A stretch of DNA of 64,000 nt from Termitomyces sp. T153 (taxonomy: Eukaryota; Basidiomycota; Agaricomycetes; Agaricales; Lyophyllaceae), in NCBI GenBank assembly GCA_018296165.2, contig JACKQL020000003.1, positions 1,571,686 through 1,635,685 on the forward strand, given 5' to 3'. Below are positions 1 to 11,779 of this stretch, one piece after another. The translations under genes were made by a program, and so were the position numbers. The notes below the pieces were generated by a model that was not told where the DNA came from, made no database searches, and worked only from the letters and a program-made list of their open reading frames with translations. Position 1 is the first letter of the stretch, and every line of letters begins with the position of its first letter.

Positions 1-284
1 TGAAACTCCAGATTCGGAGTCCAGCATTCCAGACTCTCGATGAGGGCCCGGGTCGGACGCACATATGTATACATGATGTGCACGCACAGCTCCATCCTGT
101 TCGCATCTTTGCATCAGTTTTACACCGCGAGTTGATATGTTGAGCGCTGCATTATCGCGAAGCCGAACTTGAATCTGGACGTCGCTGACAAATGATTGAG
201 TGGCTACAATGAAAGGCCAGGCCTAACGGAAGTTTCCTTCCACTCCTTCCACTACACCTTTCCCTCCGCCGTCGTTCCAGTTTA

Positions 285-2247
285 ATGGGGTTCGCGCCCG
301 TGCCCTCAGATCCGTTCTATGAACTCATGCGACCGCCGCTAGACGAAACACCGGCACAGGCCACAGCGAGGCAGCAGCGCGAGCGAGAAGCACAAGCACG
401 CAGTGACGAGATCGATAAGTCCATAAAACAGGCACGAGAGATCGCTAAGAAGGAGAAAAATATTGTCAAGGTGCTCTTACTCGGCCAGTCGGAGAGCGGT
501 GAGGTTTTCAGTCAGCGGTCACGCTTATAAACGCTCAACATAGTATTTCGTATTATTGTCGACTCTCAGGCAAATCCACCACACTCAAAAGTGAGTTCCC
601 TTCTATATGGAAAGTTTGAAGGGCTATTATTAGGTCATGCTATCTATGCAGATTTCCGAATGCGGTATGCACGCGACGACTGGGAGAAGGAACGTGACGG
701 CTGGCGCGCCGTGGTCCAATTGAACATCGTGCGCTCCATCATAACCATCCTCGGTGTTGTTGAGCCCGGGCTCAACGGTGCACCGCCTGCGGATTTAGAC
801 GACTCACCCGCCGAATCTGATGCAGAGGTGGAAACGCCTGAATTTGGCGAGGAGCACCGACTGCTCTCGATTCGCCTCGCCCCGCTGCGTAAAGTAGAGG
901 CTGAGCTCAAGCAACGACTGGGTGCAGTATTGGATCCTGTGCAGACAGGCTCGCCTATGGTTTCCACACCATTTGAGGCTGTTCCGGATGATTCCAATTC
1001 TCGACGGGCAATGACGGAGCTTACGGTACGCTCATGGAAAGACGTAGTCGACCCGAATGGTCGACCGCTGTCCACAGAGGAAACAAGTGCTGCGTTGGAC
1101 TCTCTGTCAGATGTTATCGCTGGTTGCAAGGATGATATGCAGGCCCTGTGGAACGACAAGAATGTACGTATAGCCCTGAAGAGGCGAAAATTGGGCCTGC
1201 CTGATTCTGCAGGCTTGTGAGTAATCTTTCATCCCCGCGTCTCTTGATACTCAACCAAACCGTCTAGTTTCTTGAACGATGTTGAACGTATCGCATCGCG
1301 TGACTATGTAGTCAGTGACAACGACATTGTTCGTGCCCGATTACGAACGGTAGGAATACAAGAACATCGTCTCAAGTTCAAACACGGCCCTTTCGATGAT
1401 CCGAAAAGTAGGTTTACTTGGTATCTGTTGCAATTCTACATTTTCTCCTGACATTATTTGTGGGCAAGGGAAAGAGGCCACAGGCTGGGAATGGCGAATA
1501 TTTGACGTGGGAGGCTGCCGTACTTCTGTCCGTTCTTTTCTTCCATCGATATGACAGAACCTTCTAAGCCATCAATTCCCGTACAGCGCGCTGCTTGGCT
1601 TCCTTTCTTTGATAATGTTAACGTTATCATCTTCTGTGCGATTTCAATCTGTTTTTATGATATGAACTCACAGACATTGTCTAGTGTCGCCGGTATCGGT
1701 TTTTGATCAACGTCTCGAAGAGGACCCGCGTGTAAATCGACTGGAGGACTCAATCATCCTCTGGACATCAATCTGCCAGTCGAAACTTCTGGCAAAGACC
1801 CAACTCATTCTCTTCCTCAATAAGTGTGATCTCTTACGAAGAAAACTGAAACGCGGAGTCCGAGTGAAGGATTTTCTTCCTAGCTATGGTAGTCGGCCTA
1901 ATGAGGTGATACCTGTTGTGAAATGTAAGCACCCGTCAAATATAAGTCTTTTCTTTTTGTAAACACTTTTTTTTCAGATCTTCGAGAAAAGTTCAAAGAT
2001 ATCCAAAAGCGATCGTCACCGGAACTCCGATCCGCTTATGTATACCCTACAACTGTTACGGTATAAGTCCATTGATTCAGATTTGCCGTGTCTAATATGT
2101 AACGCCATCGCGCAGGATACAGAAGCGACTGCGGTGACGTTAGAGTCCGGTAAGTTCCTGTCCCTATTCAATACGTGACCTTGATGTGTCTTTCAAGTTC
2201 GCGACGGTGTCCTTCGTGAGAATCTCGCTAATTCCCGACTTATATGA
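285..2247 (+). CDS. Heterotrimeric G-protein alpha subunit, divergent basidiomycete type
   Basis: GTP-binding signalling switch acting at the plasma membrane with G-beta/gamma and receptors. Ten exons: 285-498, 570-590, 652-1216, 1268-1407, 1469-1527, 1587-1635, 1685-1924, 1978-2060, 2116-2149, 2198-2247. These total 1455 nt, or 484 residues, against about 350 for canonical G-alpha. All five G boxes are visible: G1 GQSESGKST (67-75), G2 RARLRTVGI (about 290), G3 DVGGCR (326-331), G4 NKCD (395-398) and G5 TTVTDTEAT (about 455-463). The extra length is an acidic insert in the helical domain (about residues 95-190). The catalytic Gln of G3 is Cys and the C terminus ends SRLI rather than CGLI. 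Gly2 is present but the usual MGxxxS myristoylation context is not. Exon 2 is only 21 nt. One acceptor (at 1468) is a CAAG, so that junction is slightly less certain. Confidence 0.93.
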
Positions 2248-2921
2248 CCTATGGATCATATACCACCCCTTATGTTGACCATCGTATATGTATTGTACCA
2301 ACCTTAATAGTGGATGTATATTGTGCTGTGTTAAAAATCTCGGATTCGGATGTAGCTATCGTATGCCATTTTATGTTACTCTCGCACCCTTTCGCAGGTT
2401 CTGTAGAATGGAAGCTAGTTTTTGTATCACATATGACAGGACGAGAGATAGATTGGGGGAGCTTCGGATCCCCGTGCGATGGGGTCCACCTGACGGAAGA
2501 ACAAGGTGCATGGGCCCGGTCGTATGGCTCTATTGTATTTTGCCGAACCATATGTATAATCCGTCGATCGGATTGGTCCTTCTTGTTGTACTCTGAGCAC
2601 ACAATAAGCAGGCGCTGCAGCTTTAAGGTGACGACCATGATCCGTTGGCAATTACGCCCCCCCCACAAATTGTACCCACTAAACTACACCCGCTCCGGCT
2701 ACCCGTTCCAGCTACCCGCGTTAGCGCTGATCGACATAGTCTCACTCACCGGATTGGTCTGTTCTTTTATAATTACGGACGACATTGCACATGAACCAGA
2801 TCTCCTGACCCACCAAGTCTATACGCGTCAGTAACATAACCATTCCCATCGCCGGCCTCTCCAGCTCTAGTCCCAATTAAGCTGTTGTATCCACATTACC
2901 ACGACCACATCCTCTGCCCGA
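2248..2921. other. Spacer between G-alpha and the next gene
   Basis: Both strands hold open stretches of 75-196 codons, but they overlap each other in several frames, and none resembles a known family or shows splice structure. I treat this as the G-alpha 3' end plus the promoter of the downstream gene. No terminator or RNA gene was recognised. Confidence 0.4.
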
Positions 2922-3656
2922 ATGCTCTCAAAGATCTTCAAACGCCTACGCCGCCGCAAGTCGCAACCGCGGGTACTCGTTCCACCTGACCTATCTCTGC
3001 GGGACTCCTTTGCGAGCCCCTTCCCACACGTATCAGAAGGTGGCTACACACTCTATTATGAGCTCGAATTGCTACAACAGAAACGCGCGGAGAAAGAGCG
3101 GAATATCACTATCTCCGCTTCTAAAACCCTCCGTGGACGCGCATCATATTCCCAGACGCAGACGCCTGGTGCCTCATCCAGCCGTAATCCACGACCACCA
3201 CCATCTATGCCGCAGCAGCATCGCCAGAACTCCCGCCGCCATGACATGACCAAACCTGCACGGTCGCATCGACAGGGAGTAGAAAAAATACCGGAAGCGT
3301 CGCCAGGTTGTCCATACCGTTCCGTGAGGAAACGGAAGAAGATTAAAAATCTCAGACAAGTCATGGAGATTCAAGCTGCAGAGCAGGACCGCAGGGTGTT
3401 GTTGACAGATCAGATGGATACCCCGGGTACGGAGCTTTCACAATTGGCTTCCAGTTCATGCGGCCACGGTACGGCGGATACACCACCAACAACCGTGGAG
3501 GATCTTACAGATGAGCTTGGGGCAGTGGTAAACTTCAGGAAAAATATCGATCGAAGTGATAGCGAACGCGTCGATCCCAAGCCTAGCGATCCATTCGACA
3601 GACCTGAAAGTGTATCTTCGTATTATACTGCTAGGAGCCAACTCAGTGACTCATGA
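2922..3656 (+). CDS. Hypothetical basic, serine-rich protein (244 aa)
   Basis: Intronless 244-residue frame, same strand as the G-alpha gene and 674 bp downstream. The N terminus is strongly basic (MLSKIFKRLRRRK). It is followed by a short helical-looking stretch (YYELELLQQKRAEKER, about 47-62), then a long Ser/Pro/Gln-rich segment, a second basic cluster (RKRKKIKN, about 137-145) that could serve as a nuclear localisation signal, and a polar tail ending in RSQLSDS. No signal peptide or membrane segment is seen. I do not recognise a family. The first ATG at 2922 is chosen because the basic start is contiguous with it. Low-complexity composition makes function unpredictable. Confidence 0.6.
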   Translation: MLSKIFKRLRRRKSQPRVLVPPDLSLRDSFASPFPHVSEGGYTLYYELELLQQKRAEKERNITISASKTLRGRASYSQTQTPGASSSRNPRPPPSMPQQHRQNSRRHDMTKPARSHRQGVEKIPEASPGCPYRSVRKRKKIKNLRQVMEIQAAEQDRRVLLTDQMDTPGTELSQLASSSCGHGTADTPPTTVEDLTDELGAVVNFRKNIDRSDSERVDPKPSDPFDRPESVSSYYTARSQLSDS

Positions 3657-4133
3657 CCCACATTCATGATATCTTTCACATTTCTGTTCGATTTTCGACG
3701 AGAAATCCATGATGACCTTGAACGACGATAAACTCAATTTATTTTACGATTCCAAGATGACGAGCCAGATTCCTTTCGATATTTTCCAGTGCATGCAGGG
3801 ACTCCTGTAACACCGTAATTCGTGAAACAAACTACTTAGTTGAAATTTATTATTCCTTACATGCGAATCGATCGGAGTTGAATTTTCATCGAGGGCGGCG
3901 AGAGTTGCAATGTCGAAAGGATATGAGTTAGTATCATCCTGAATCAGTGATCAACGAAAAGAGACAGAAGGAGAACGAAGTCACAAAATTTAGACATCGT
4001 CAGGGGCTTTTCAAGGGTGACAATATATTTGAGCGCATAACGCAAGTCCATACTCAGTCATCGAGGCTCGAGGGTAGACGATCATCTCGTTATTTTTGGA
4101 CCCTTCACGTTGTTTCCTTTGATTTCTCCAGTG
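3657..4133. other. Host spacer up to the copia-1 insertion site
   Basis: AT-rich, non-repetitive, no convincing frame on either strand. It ends with GAATT (4134-4138), the left copy of the target-site duplication. Confidence 0.5.
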
Positions 4134-4138
4134 GAATT

Positions 4139-4450
4139 TGTTGGAGCGTCAACTAATCACATTGTGATAGTGTGACACGGAAAAAGGTATCGCGACACAA
4201 CACAATGGACAGGGCCACTGGCCACGGACTGCTTTGTTCTACCTACATGCATATATATGCGCAGACGTCCTACGGTACCCTCAGTTCGTTATCACGCACT
4301 GAGGGTACGTCTATATTCATTACTATACTTACAAACAATTACTATATACGAGTACCTAGGATATACTTACGTGATATCAATAGGTATTCAATGCAGTTCG
4401 TTATCACGCACTGAGGGATATACTTACGTGATATCAATAGGGTTCTAACA
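4139..4450 (+). repeat. copia-1 5' LTR
   Basis: 312 bp, TG...CA termini, followed directly by the primer-binding site. It carries a perfect 11-bp inverted repeat (4275-4285 with 4298-4308, 12-nt loop). It also has internal direct repeats: the unit GTTCGTTATCACGCACTGAGGG occurs twice, as does the motif ACTTACGTGATATCAATAGG. A TATA-like CATATATATGC lies near 4250. Confidence 0.96.
4275..4308. promoter_or_regulatory. Hairpin GTACCCTCAGT...ACTGAGGGTAC in the copia-1 LTR
   Basis: Perfect 11-bp arms around a 12-nt loop. The same structure is in the 3' LTR (9413-9446). A closely similar hairpin occurs in the unrelated copia-2 LTRs. Its role (terminator, dimerisation or protein site) is inference only. 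Confidence 0.7.
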
Positions 4451-4461
4451 GGTTATGGGCC
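4451..4461 (+). other. copia-1 primer-binding site (initiator-Met tRNA half-molecule type)
   Basis: GGTTATGGGCC immediately after the LTR. It is nearly the complement of the anticodon arm of initiator tRNA-Met, as used by Drosophila copia, rather than of a tRNA 3' end. Confidence 0.8.
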
Positions 4462-4697
4462 TAAACTGAGCATAATACCCACAGAAAGTATTATCGCTCG
4501 TCAGAACCCCCCCGCTCTTCTGTCTCCTGCTGTTTACTGCGATCGCCGATCGCGTCGGGTTGTCCCCATACGGAGTTGTCCTCCGATCTTGTTCTCCTTA
4601 ACCGAGATCTCTTTCATCATCTGGATCTGGAAGAGTGCCTCTATTGTCTCGAAACAGTCAAGAAATTTGTCTACCTGCCGTACCATACTCCTGAACG

Positions 4698-7600
4698 ATG
4701 CCCGCGAGTCTGAACGACGCCACAGCTCCGTCTATCCATGCCATATCCGTCCGTGGGGCAGAATGGAAGCACGAGAAATTCAGTCGGAATGCTTCCACGG
4801 CAAACCTTGATCGCTGGACTACAGCCATGAAAATTCATCTCTCTCTACTTGGCTTAAAATCATACGTCTTCGAACCATTGACTTCCTCACCAAATGCCAC
4901 CACTGAGCCTAACGCATATAGGAACTGGGCTTCCAATGATGATCTCGCGCGCGCCGTTATCCTTACTGCCCTGGACAAGTCAGAGTACGACGGGCTTGAT
5001 GACGCCAAGACAGCAGCAGACCTGTTCAACTTGATCAAGACCCGTGCTGAGGGCGAGGGACCAGTCAGAATGGTGGCACTGATTCAAGAGGTGCTGAGGA
5101 TTCAGTGCTCACCTAGCGAGCCCTTGCCAGAAACTGCCAGGAAGATATGTGACATAGTCAATCGTATATTCTCCATCAAAGCTCTTGATAAAGACTTGTT
5201 CAAGTGTGTCGTCCTCTTGAACAGCCTCAGCAGCCCGCAGTATGAGCCCGTCCAAGCTCAAGTCTCTCGGGGATTAGCGGACGCCACAAAGAGCAACCCA
5301 TATACCTCTGACCAGATCAGGAAGCTCCTGGAAACAGTGCAAAATCTCACCACCCTAAAATCAGCCAACAATGCTCTCCCCAACGACACTGCACTTGCTG
5401 CGAATGCGAAAGGACACTTCCGATCTTCACGCCCCCACTTGCCTGGTCACAACCACCCTGCAGGCGCAAAGTGTTGTTCGACATGCCTGATGCACGGACG
5501 CCCCTGCGCTGGACATGAAGCCCCGTTCTGCGCGCATCAAGGGGGTGTGATGCAGAAGGCTGGGTTTAACGCTGCTCGCGACGCCGCCAGAGCCGCAGCA
5601 GGAGAGAAGCCAAAGGGCAGTGGGACCGCCTCAAAACAGTATACACAGGTCACTGGACCAGCAGGGAAGGTATATCTAATTGAAGAAGATGAGCTACAGA
5701 AAATGCAGACGCTGAGCAATGCGACGACAAACGCAACAATGACAGCGGGTTTTGCAGGTCTGGTCACTGACAACTTGCCTGCCCGGTCCGAGGACAAAAT
5801 TGAATGGGAGGGCTGGATGGCGTCAGTCGAGGAGGAGGAGGAGCCCAGGACTTCCCTCGACTGGCACCAATATAACGACACCGCACTCATGTCCACTGCT
5901 GAACTTCCATTCTTCATAGACTCAGGCACAACGGTTCATATCTCTCCATACAAGTCCGACTTCCTTAATCTCCAGCCAATCGCACCAAGGGCCATAAAAG
6001 GAGTAGGTGGATCGACCATTGCTGCTCACGGCATTGGAAATATTCAACTTCGTACCGCAGAAGGAAACATCCTTGCGCTAGAGAAAGCACTATATGTCCC
6101 TGGTTCTGCTGTTCGTCTCATCTCCGTTGGTCGCATCTCTGCCGACAATCAGACCTACTCACGGTTTGACAAAGAAGAAGTCCGCATAATTGACTGCGCT
6201 ACAGAGTCAATCCTAGCCAAAGGTCCCCTTATCAAAGGAAAAGGGCTCTACACAGTCAATCTATCAGACACAAACATCGAACACACCTACACCATTGCCA
6301 ACATGGAAACCTGGCATTGTCGCCTAGGTCACGCCAATTACCGAGCCATACAACAATTAGCCCGCGATTGAAGGATCAAAGGTACGCTCTCTACCCTTCC
6401 GTCAAAATGCGCCAGCTGTATCTTGGGAAAACAGACACGTACCCCTGTTCCGAAGATGCGGTTGGAAGGGCATAGGGCGACGGAAAGGCTGAGAGTCGTG
6501 TGGGTTGACCTGTTTGGGCCAGTAAATGTTCGATCGAAGTCAGGAAACCACTACATACTAGACATAGTGGACGATTGTACCAATATGCCATGGTCTGTTC
6601 CGTTGAAATCAAAGGGAGACGCTTTTGCCGCGCTACAGACATGGGAGAAAGCCCGCGAGAACGAGACTGGTTTGAAAATTGGCAAGTACCGCACTGGGTT
6701 TGATGGGGAACTAAACAGCACGGAGATGGAATCCTGGCTTAACTCAAGGGGCGTCACTATAGAACACAGTGCTCCGTATACATCGGCACAGATTGGAAAG
6801 GTGGAGCGGATGCACAGGACACTAATGGGGAAGGCCAGAACCATGAAAATTGATGCAGGGTGCCCAGACTTCCTCTGGGACGAGCTCTACCTAACAGCGG
6901 CTCACCTCCATGCCAGAACTCCTACAAAAGCTCTCAATGGCAAGACTCCATACGAACTGTAGTTTGGACGTGAACCTGATTACTCATACATGAGAGAAAT
7001 CGGATGTCGAGCATTTGTGTTCATACCAACGCATAACCCCAAGATACAGCCACGATCGATTGAGTCAATCCTAATTGGGTACGGCCAGAACTCCAAGACA
7101 TACAGATGCTGGGACAAGAAAAATCACAAGGTGTATCAATCGCATCACATTAAATTCGTCGAATGACATGAAACTTCACTCACAGACACTTCACCCCCTA
7201 TCCCATCTCTTCAACAACTCGATGAGTCCTCGCCAACCATTCCACGAGACAACGATGATGACCCAGGTACTCTCGACGTTGAGATCAACGCGCCAAACTC
7301 AGACATACAGCCTCACCAGGACAACACTACAATCCCACAAAGATCCGATCGCATACGCAGGCCTACAGAGAAGGCCGCAAACAACGAAGATCGAGCCCCC
7401 ACTAGGACTGAAAGAGCACTGGAGGAGGTGAGGGAGAGCGCTGCAAGAACAAAGGAGGCAAAGGAGGCAAGGCGAGTTCGAAACACAGATGACAGTGCTA
7501 CACAGCCGCAACCAAACACTACGTCAGGAGCGCCCACAGACGAACAGGCGCCCGAACCCACAGAAAATGACCCACAGCCCGATCTCGATCGTATACTAGC

Positions 7601-9227
7601 AGCGATCTCCCTGTCCGGTGACATAGAGCCCCTTCAAATTGACGTTGAGGAGGAGCCAGGCACGTGGAAAGAAGCACAACAGGGACCAGACGCGGCGAAA
7701 TGGGAAGACGCGTACAAGGAGGAGCTAAAATCACTAAAAGACATGGGCGTGTACCGACTTATTCCAAGATCCAATGTCCCCCACGGGCATAAGGTACGAA
7801 AAGGACGACCCATCTTCAAAATCGAAAGGGATGAGCATGGGAAGGCGGTCAGGTATAAGGTGCGCCTTGTATTCAAGGGCTACGAACAAATATATGGGCG
7901 CGACTACAGTAAGACCACTTCCCCGACAGCGCGTATGGAGTCATGGAGAATTCTACTGCACATTGCGGCATCACAGGGTTGGGATGCGACTCAGATCGAC
8001 GTGAAAACGGCATTCCTCTATGGTATACTTCCAGATGACGAGATTCAGTACATGGAACAACCGGAGGGCTTCGAGGAACCCGGGAAGGAGGACTACGTGT
8101 GCGAACTTGTGAGAGGACTCTACGGTATGAAGCAAGCCGGCCGGATCTGGAATCAAACATTGAACAAACGAATGGTCGCTTGGGGATTCACGCGCCTATC
8201 TTGCGAGTCTTGCATATACCATCGGAAGTCAGACACAGGCACAGTCATTGCTGCGGTCCATGTCGACGATTTCTTATCCATAGCCGACTCCAAGGGAGAG
8301 AATGAGCGTTTCAAGGCGCAGATGCAAGAATCCTGGTCGATCACTGATCTAGGCCGGCCAAAACACATCGTAGGCGTCTCAGTAAAATGGAACGACAGTA
8401 AACATACAGTTTCACTATCCCAGACAGCCTTCATTGAGTGAGTAATCCAGCAGTTTGGCCAGAAAGACGCGCACCCATTGTCACTTCCCATGGAACCAGG
8501 CCTGAAACTCAGGCGCGCCAACCCTGAGTCTCAGACTCAGGAGGAGAAAACCAAGATCGCGAAGTTACCGTATAGATCACTGGTAGGATGCCTACTGTAC
8601 ATAGCAATAGCAACCCGGCCGGATATCGCCTTCGCAGTTCAGCAATTATCACAATTCCTCGACAACTACGACTCATCCCACTGGAACGCAGGTATCCAAC
8701 TTCTCCGCTATCTCAAAGGCTCCAAAGACCTAGAACTCCACCTCGGCGGCTCATCTATCACACTCCGGGGATTTACTGACGCCGATTGGGCAAGCTGTCT
8801 GGATACCAGGAGGAGTACCAGCGGCTACGCGTGGTCGCTAGGAACTGGAGCAATATCATGGTCAGTCAGAAAACAGAAAACCGTGGCGACATCTTCGTGC
8901 GAAGCAGAGTACATGGCAGCATACGAGTCGACGCAGGAATGCATCTGGCTGCGGATGTTGATGAAGGCGATAGGCTGGGACTTCACTAGAAAGCCGACGA
9001 CCTTATTCTGCGACAACAAGGCAGCGATCACACTTTCCGAAGACGCGACAGCACATGCCCGAGTTAAACACTTCGACATAAAGTATCATTTCATTTGTGA
9101 ACGCGCTCAATCAGGAGAAATCACGATAAAATACGTCAACACCAGAGATAATGTCGCCGACATATTCACGAAAGCTCTGCCCAAGCCACTCTTCGTACGA
9201 CTCCGCCAAATGTTGGGAATGTATTGA
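4698..9227 (+). pseudogene. copia-1 Gag-Pol polyprotein, one frame with four in-frame stops
   Basis: One frame of 1510 codons with no frameshift, interrupted by TGA 6369-6371, TAG 6960-6962, TGA 7164-7166 and TGA 8439-8441. Order of domains: Gag (4698 to about 5450); a Cys/His-rich stretch near 5480-5550; aspartic protease with D-S-G-T (Asp codon 5919); pre-integrase HLGH-type zinc region with CX2C (6310-6430); integrase core with Asp (WVDLFGP), Asp (TGFDGE) and Glu (KVER); reverse transcriptase from about 7660 with intact HVDDF (8259-8273); RNase H (DADWASCLD, SSCEAEYMAA) to 9227. Start 4698 is the first Met of the open frame. With intact catalytic residues but four nonsense codons, the copy should be unable to make its own Pol. 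Confidence 0.93.
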
Positions 9228-9267
9228 CTCCATACGCGAGGAGGAGTATCAGTGTCGTGTCCGCGAT

Positions 9268-9276
9268 AAGGAGGAG
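9268..9276 (+). other. copia-1 polypurine tract
   Basis: AAGGAGGAG abuts the 3' LTR. A second GAGGAGGAG copy lies 25-35 bp upstream, just after the pol stop. Confidence 0.8.
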
Positions 9277-9588
9277 TGTTGGAGCGTCAACTAATCACAT
9301 TGTGATAGTGTGACACGGAAAAAGGTATCGCGACACAACACAATGGACAGGGCCACTGGCCACGGACTGCTTTGTTCTACCTACATGCATATATATGCGC
9401 AGACGTCCTACGGTACCCTCAGTTCGTTATCACGCACTGAGGGTACGTCTATATTCATTACTATACTTACAAACAATTACTAAATACGAGTACCTAGGAT
9501 ATACTTACGTGATATCAATAGGTATTCAATGCAGTTCGTTATCACGCACTGAGGGATATACTTACGTGATATCAATAGGGTTCTAACA
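9277..9588 (+). repeat. copia-1 3' LTR
   Basis: 312 bp, one mismatch to the 5' LTR, followed by the GAATT duplication at 9589-9593. It contains the same hairpin (9413-9446). Confidence 0.96.
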
Positions 9589-9593
9589 GAATT

Positions 9594-11779
9594 TGCTCCG
9601 GATGGTGGTGGATTCGGCCTACTGGTAACGGTGGGAATGGTGGAAACGGTGGTAATGGGGGTGGTTCGGGTTGGTGGTTATTATTTTGTCTACCCTTCAT
9701 CTTCGGCCACGAGCTCATACGTAAATCAAACGATATGCATAGCAAGTGAAGAGCAATGGACCCACTCTGTCCGAGGTCGCTCCGGGCGAGGCATGGCCAA
9801 GCAAGGCATAAGAAATATGACAATTTCAACTGCACTAAGCGTGCATACTTTGTTGAGCGTTGTAGGTGTGAAAAACTGGATGTGTCTTGATTATGGCTGG
9901 AACTAAATCCAGGTCGCCAAGTGCGATGATCAATGTGAACCTCTAGGGCATGCTTACTTCTCACGCCTTGTCATTGAATCGTCATGGTCTCCTCGTGCAT
10001 ACTTGAAAAATCGCGATGAGGAAGTGTGATAATTGTGCTGTATCATGGTTGGTATGGGACTACCCCTCTCCTGCAGGGCTGTACGGGCTATGGCTGGACC
10101 ATCGGGACTTGCGGAGACATGCTAAACTGTACTTCAAGTTGGTTGTTGAGAAACTTGTGACATAGACTTGTCAACATTTGGCACGATTATTTATAAGACC
10201 GATTGGTAAAATTTCTGGGACATCGAGTACTGATATTTATCATTTACATGGCGGATTTTGGGCGGATTTGCTAGACAAGTCGAAAGGCAAGCGGTATGTG
10301 TGTTCCGAACCGACGTCTCTGACTCCTCCCATCCCATAGATATACACCACCCAAGCAATAAACACAGCAGCACCAGCGCTAGTCCGATCAAAACTGCCAA
10401 AGTCGACCTTGATATCTCGGCTGATGCTCCGAAGCACATCAGTATGAGGCCATTAAGAATAAGAACAGACTATAGAATCAATTGCAAATCAATCAGGATC
10501 TGACGATAACATCAAGGCGAAGAAGTATTGTTTCTTACCCCCACGAGAGCAATGCGGATGGGAGGCTAAATATAACAGCGAGATGCTCGAAACCACGTAC
10601 ACAATTCTCACTTTTTATTCGATATTATGCTGGTGAAATGCTTAGCATCTCGTGAAGGGATTTTTTGACCGATCTCTCAAACTCTGAGAGCTACAATTGC
10701 CCTTTGGGTTGTTGGATCAGGATCATTGAAATAACCATGCAGGCGAAACTGGCAATGATCGATAGATAGCAGAGTATTTTTGCAACGGACCGAGATGAGA
10801 CCACACCCTCCGCATTTGGCGAGCTGAGACTTGGTATTGAAAGAAAGACCACATTCGCGTCGAGCAGAATCGTAGTCTAATTGGAGATTCAAGCGGGAGT
10901 CAATTTGAAACTATAGAAGGCCAGATGATCATACTTACAAGAAAAAGTTTCTCTCTCCACTTCCCACTTAATTTGTGAGAAAATCTCGGCACTAGTAACC
11001 ATGATGCATGAGCACCAGTTTGTCACTCCAGAGTCTTTCAATGGCTCTTAGATAAACGTTCGGAGTCGCAAAACAGACGACAGAATAAGGACGGCTGCGT
11101 TTTCCAGCGCCATAGACCGATTGCGTCCAGTTGAAGCGGGCCCCATACAGCCCGTGAACATTTTCACAACCCGATTAAGCACTAAATTGGTCAATCATTG
11201 CCACAAACTGCAACACGTGCCAAACTACTCACTCAGTATAGACATAAACCGGCCTAGGACACCCGTCGCCCGATTGAGGAAATATGCATCTAGCAGCAAC
11301 TTGTTTCGATCAAGTGACCTCGGGGTCAACCAACTTGAATGTATGGGCCCCGCGCGCTTCCAGCTGCGCCATACTGCTTCATTACCAAAGCTAAGTCAAT
11401 CTACCAAGTACTTCAAGTGAATTCGTCCGGGAAAAAGATGCAATTGCCATTTTACAAAAACCATTTTGCCCACTCTTGGTTCACTCAATCATAGTGCAAT
11501 TTTGTAGATAGCTGAACCAAATGAGGGTGCAAGAATGCCATTGTACATAGATGCTTGTTGCAGCACCGAAATTAATGCAAGTTGTGACTTCCAGCACTAG
11601 AGTCTTCTCTTTCTTACCATTGGGTCACATCGAGATCCTGATGTACTCTTACTCTAGACACACATAATATATAAGTTCAGCCAGGGCTTCAAATGCTTCA
11701 AGAAACACATTTCAATAAGTATGTGTAAGTACTAGTCATGGTGCCTTTCCTGGGCAGTACTTATTATCAAAGGCAGGGA
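9594..11779. other. Host-like spacer, no confident gene
   Basis: CpG-containing DNA. 9600-9680 is a GGT/GGA-rich simple stretch. The right part holds the tentative minus-strand frames listed separately. From about 11430 the sequence becomes CpG-poor and grades into the relic island. Confidence 0.5.
10191..11003 (-). CDS. Possible small multi-exon gene, unrecognised
   Basis: Tentative. Reading leftward, a Met near 11003 opens a short exon (MVTSAEIFSQIKWEVERE). A GT-AG intron can be drawn to a Cys-rich exon near 10880-10680 containing KCGGCGLISVRCKN, which recalls a MYND-type zinc finger, although the later Cys/His pattern does not fit well. Further left, 10439-10191 encodes 82 residues with one strong hydrophobic helix (LAVLIGLALVLLCLLLGW). 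Whether these pieces form one transcript cannot be decided from sequence alone. Confidence 0.25.

Larger units (their letters stand above)
4139..9588 (+). mobile_element. copia-1: complete Ty1/copia LTR retrotransposon
   Basis: 5450-bp element in order LTR, primer-binding site, gag-pol, polypurine tract, LTR. The target duplication GAATT is perfect at 4134-4138 and 9589-9593. LTRs start TGTTGG and end TAACA, are 312 bp each, and differ at one base (a T/A in the segment actatatacg versus actaaatacg). Protease, integrase, RT and RNase H occur in the Ty1/copia order, with integrase before RT. The single long frame is broken by four in-frame stops. CpG content is normal, so this is a recent arrival. 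Confidence 0.96.

Noticed and set aside
644..1159. 171-codon minus-strand frame
   Set aside because: Antisense shadow of the G-alpha helical-domain exon.
2244..2834. 196-codon plus-strand frame overlapping the G-alpha stop
   Set aside because: Starts inside the last G-alpha exon, conflicts with several equally long frames on both strands, no family resemblance.
4139..4450. LTR inverted repeats considered as a DNA-transposon terminal repeat
   Set aside because: They lie inside an LTR with clear TG/CA ends, primer site and 5-bp duplication.
9572..9964. 130-codon minus frame with a Pro-rich tail
   Set aside because: Runs across the copia-1 LTR end and a GGT-rich simple repeat; the apparent Pro-rich protein is the repeat read in antisense.
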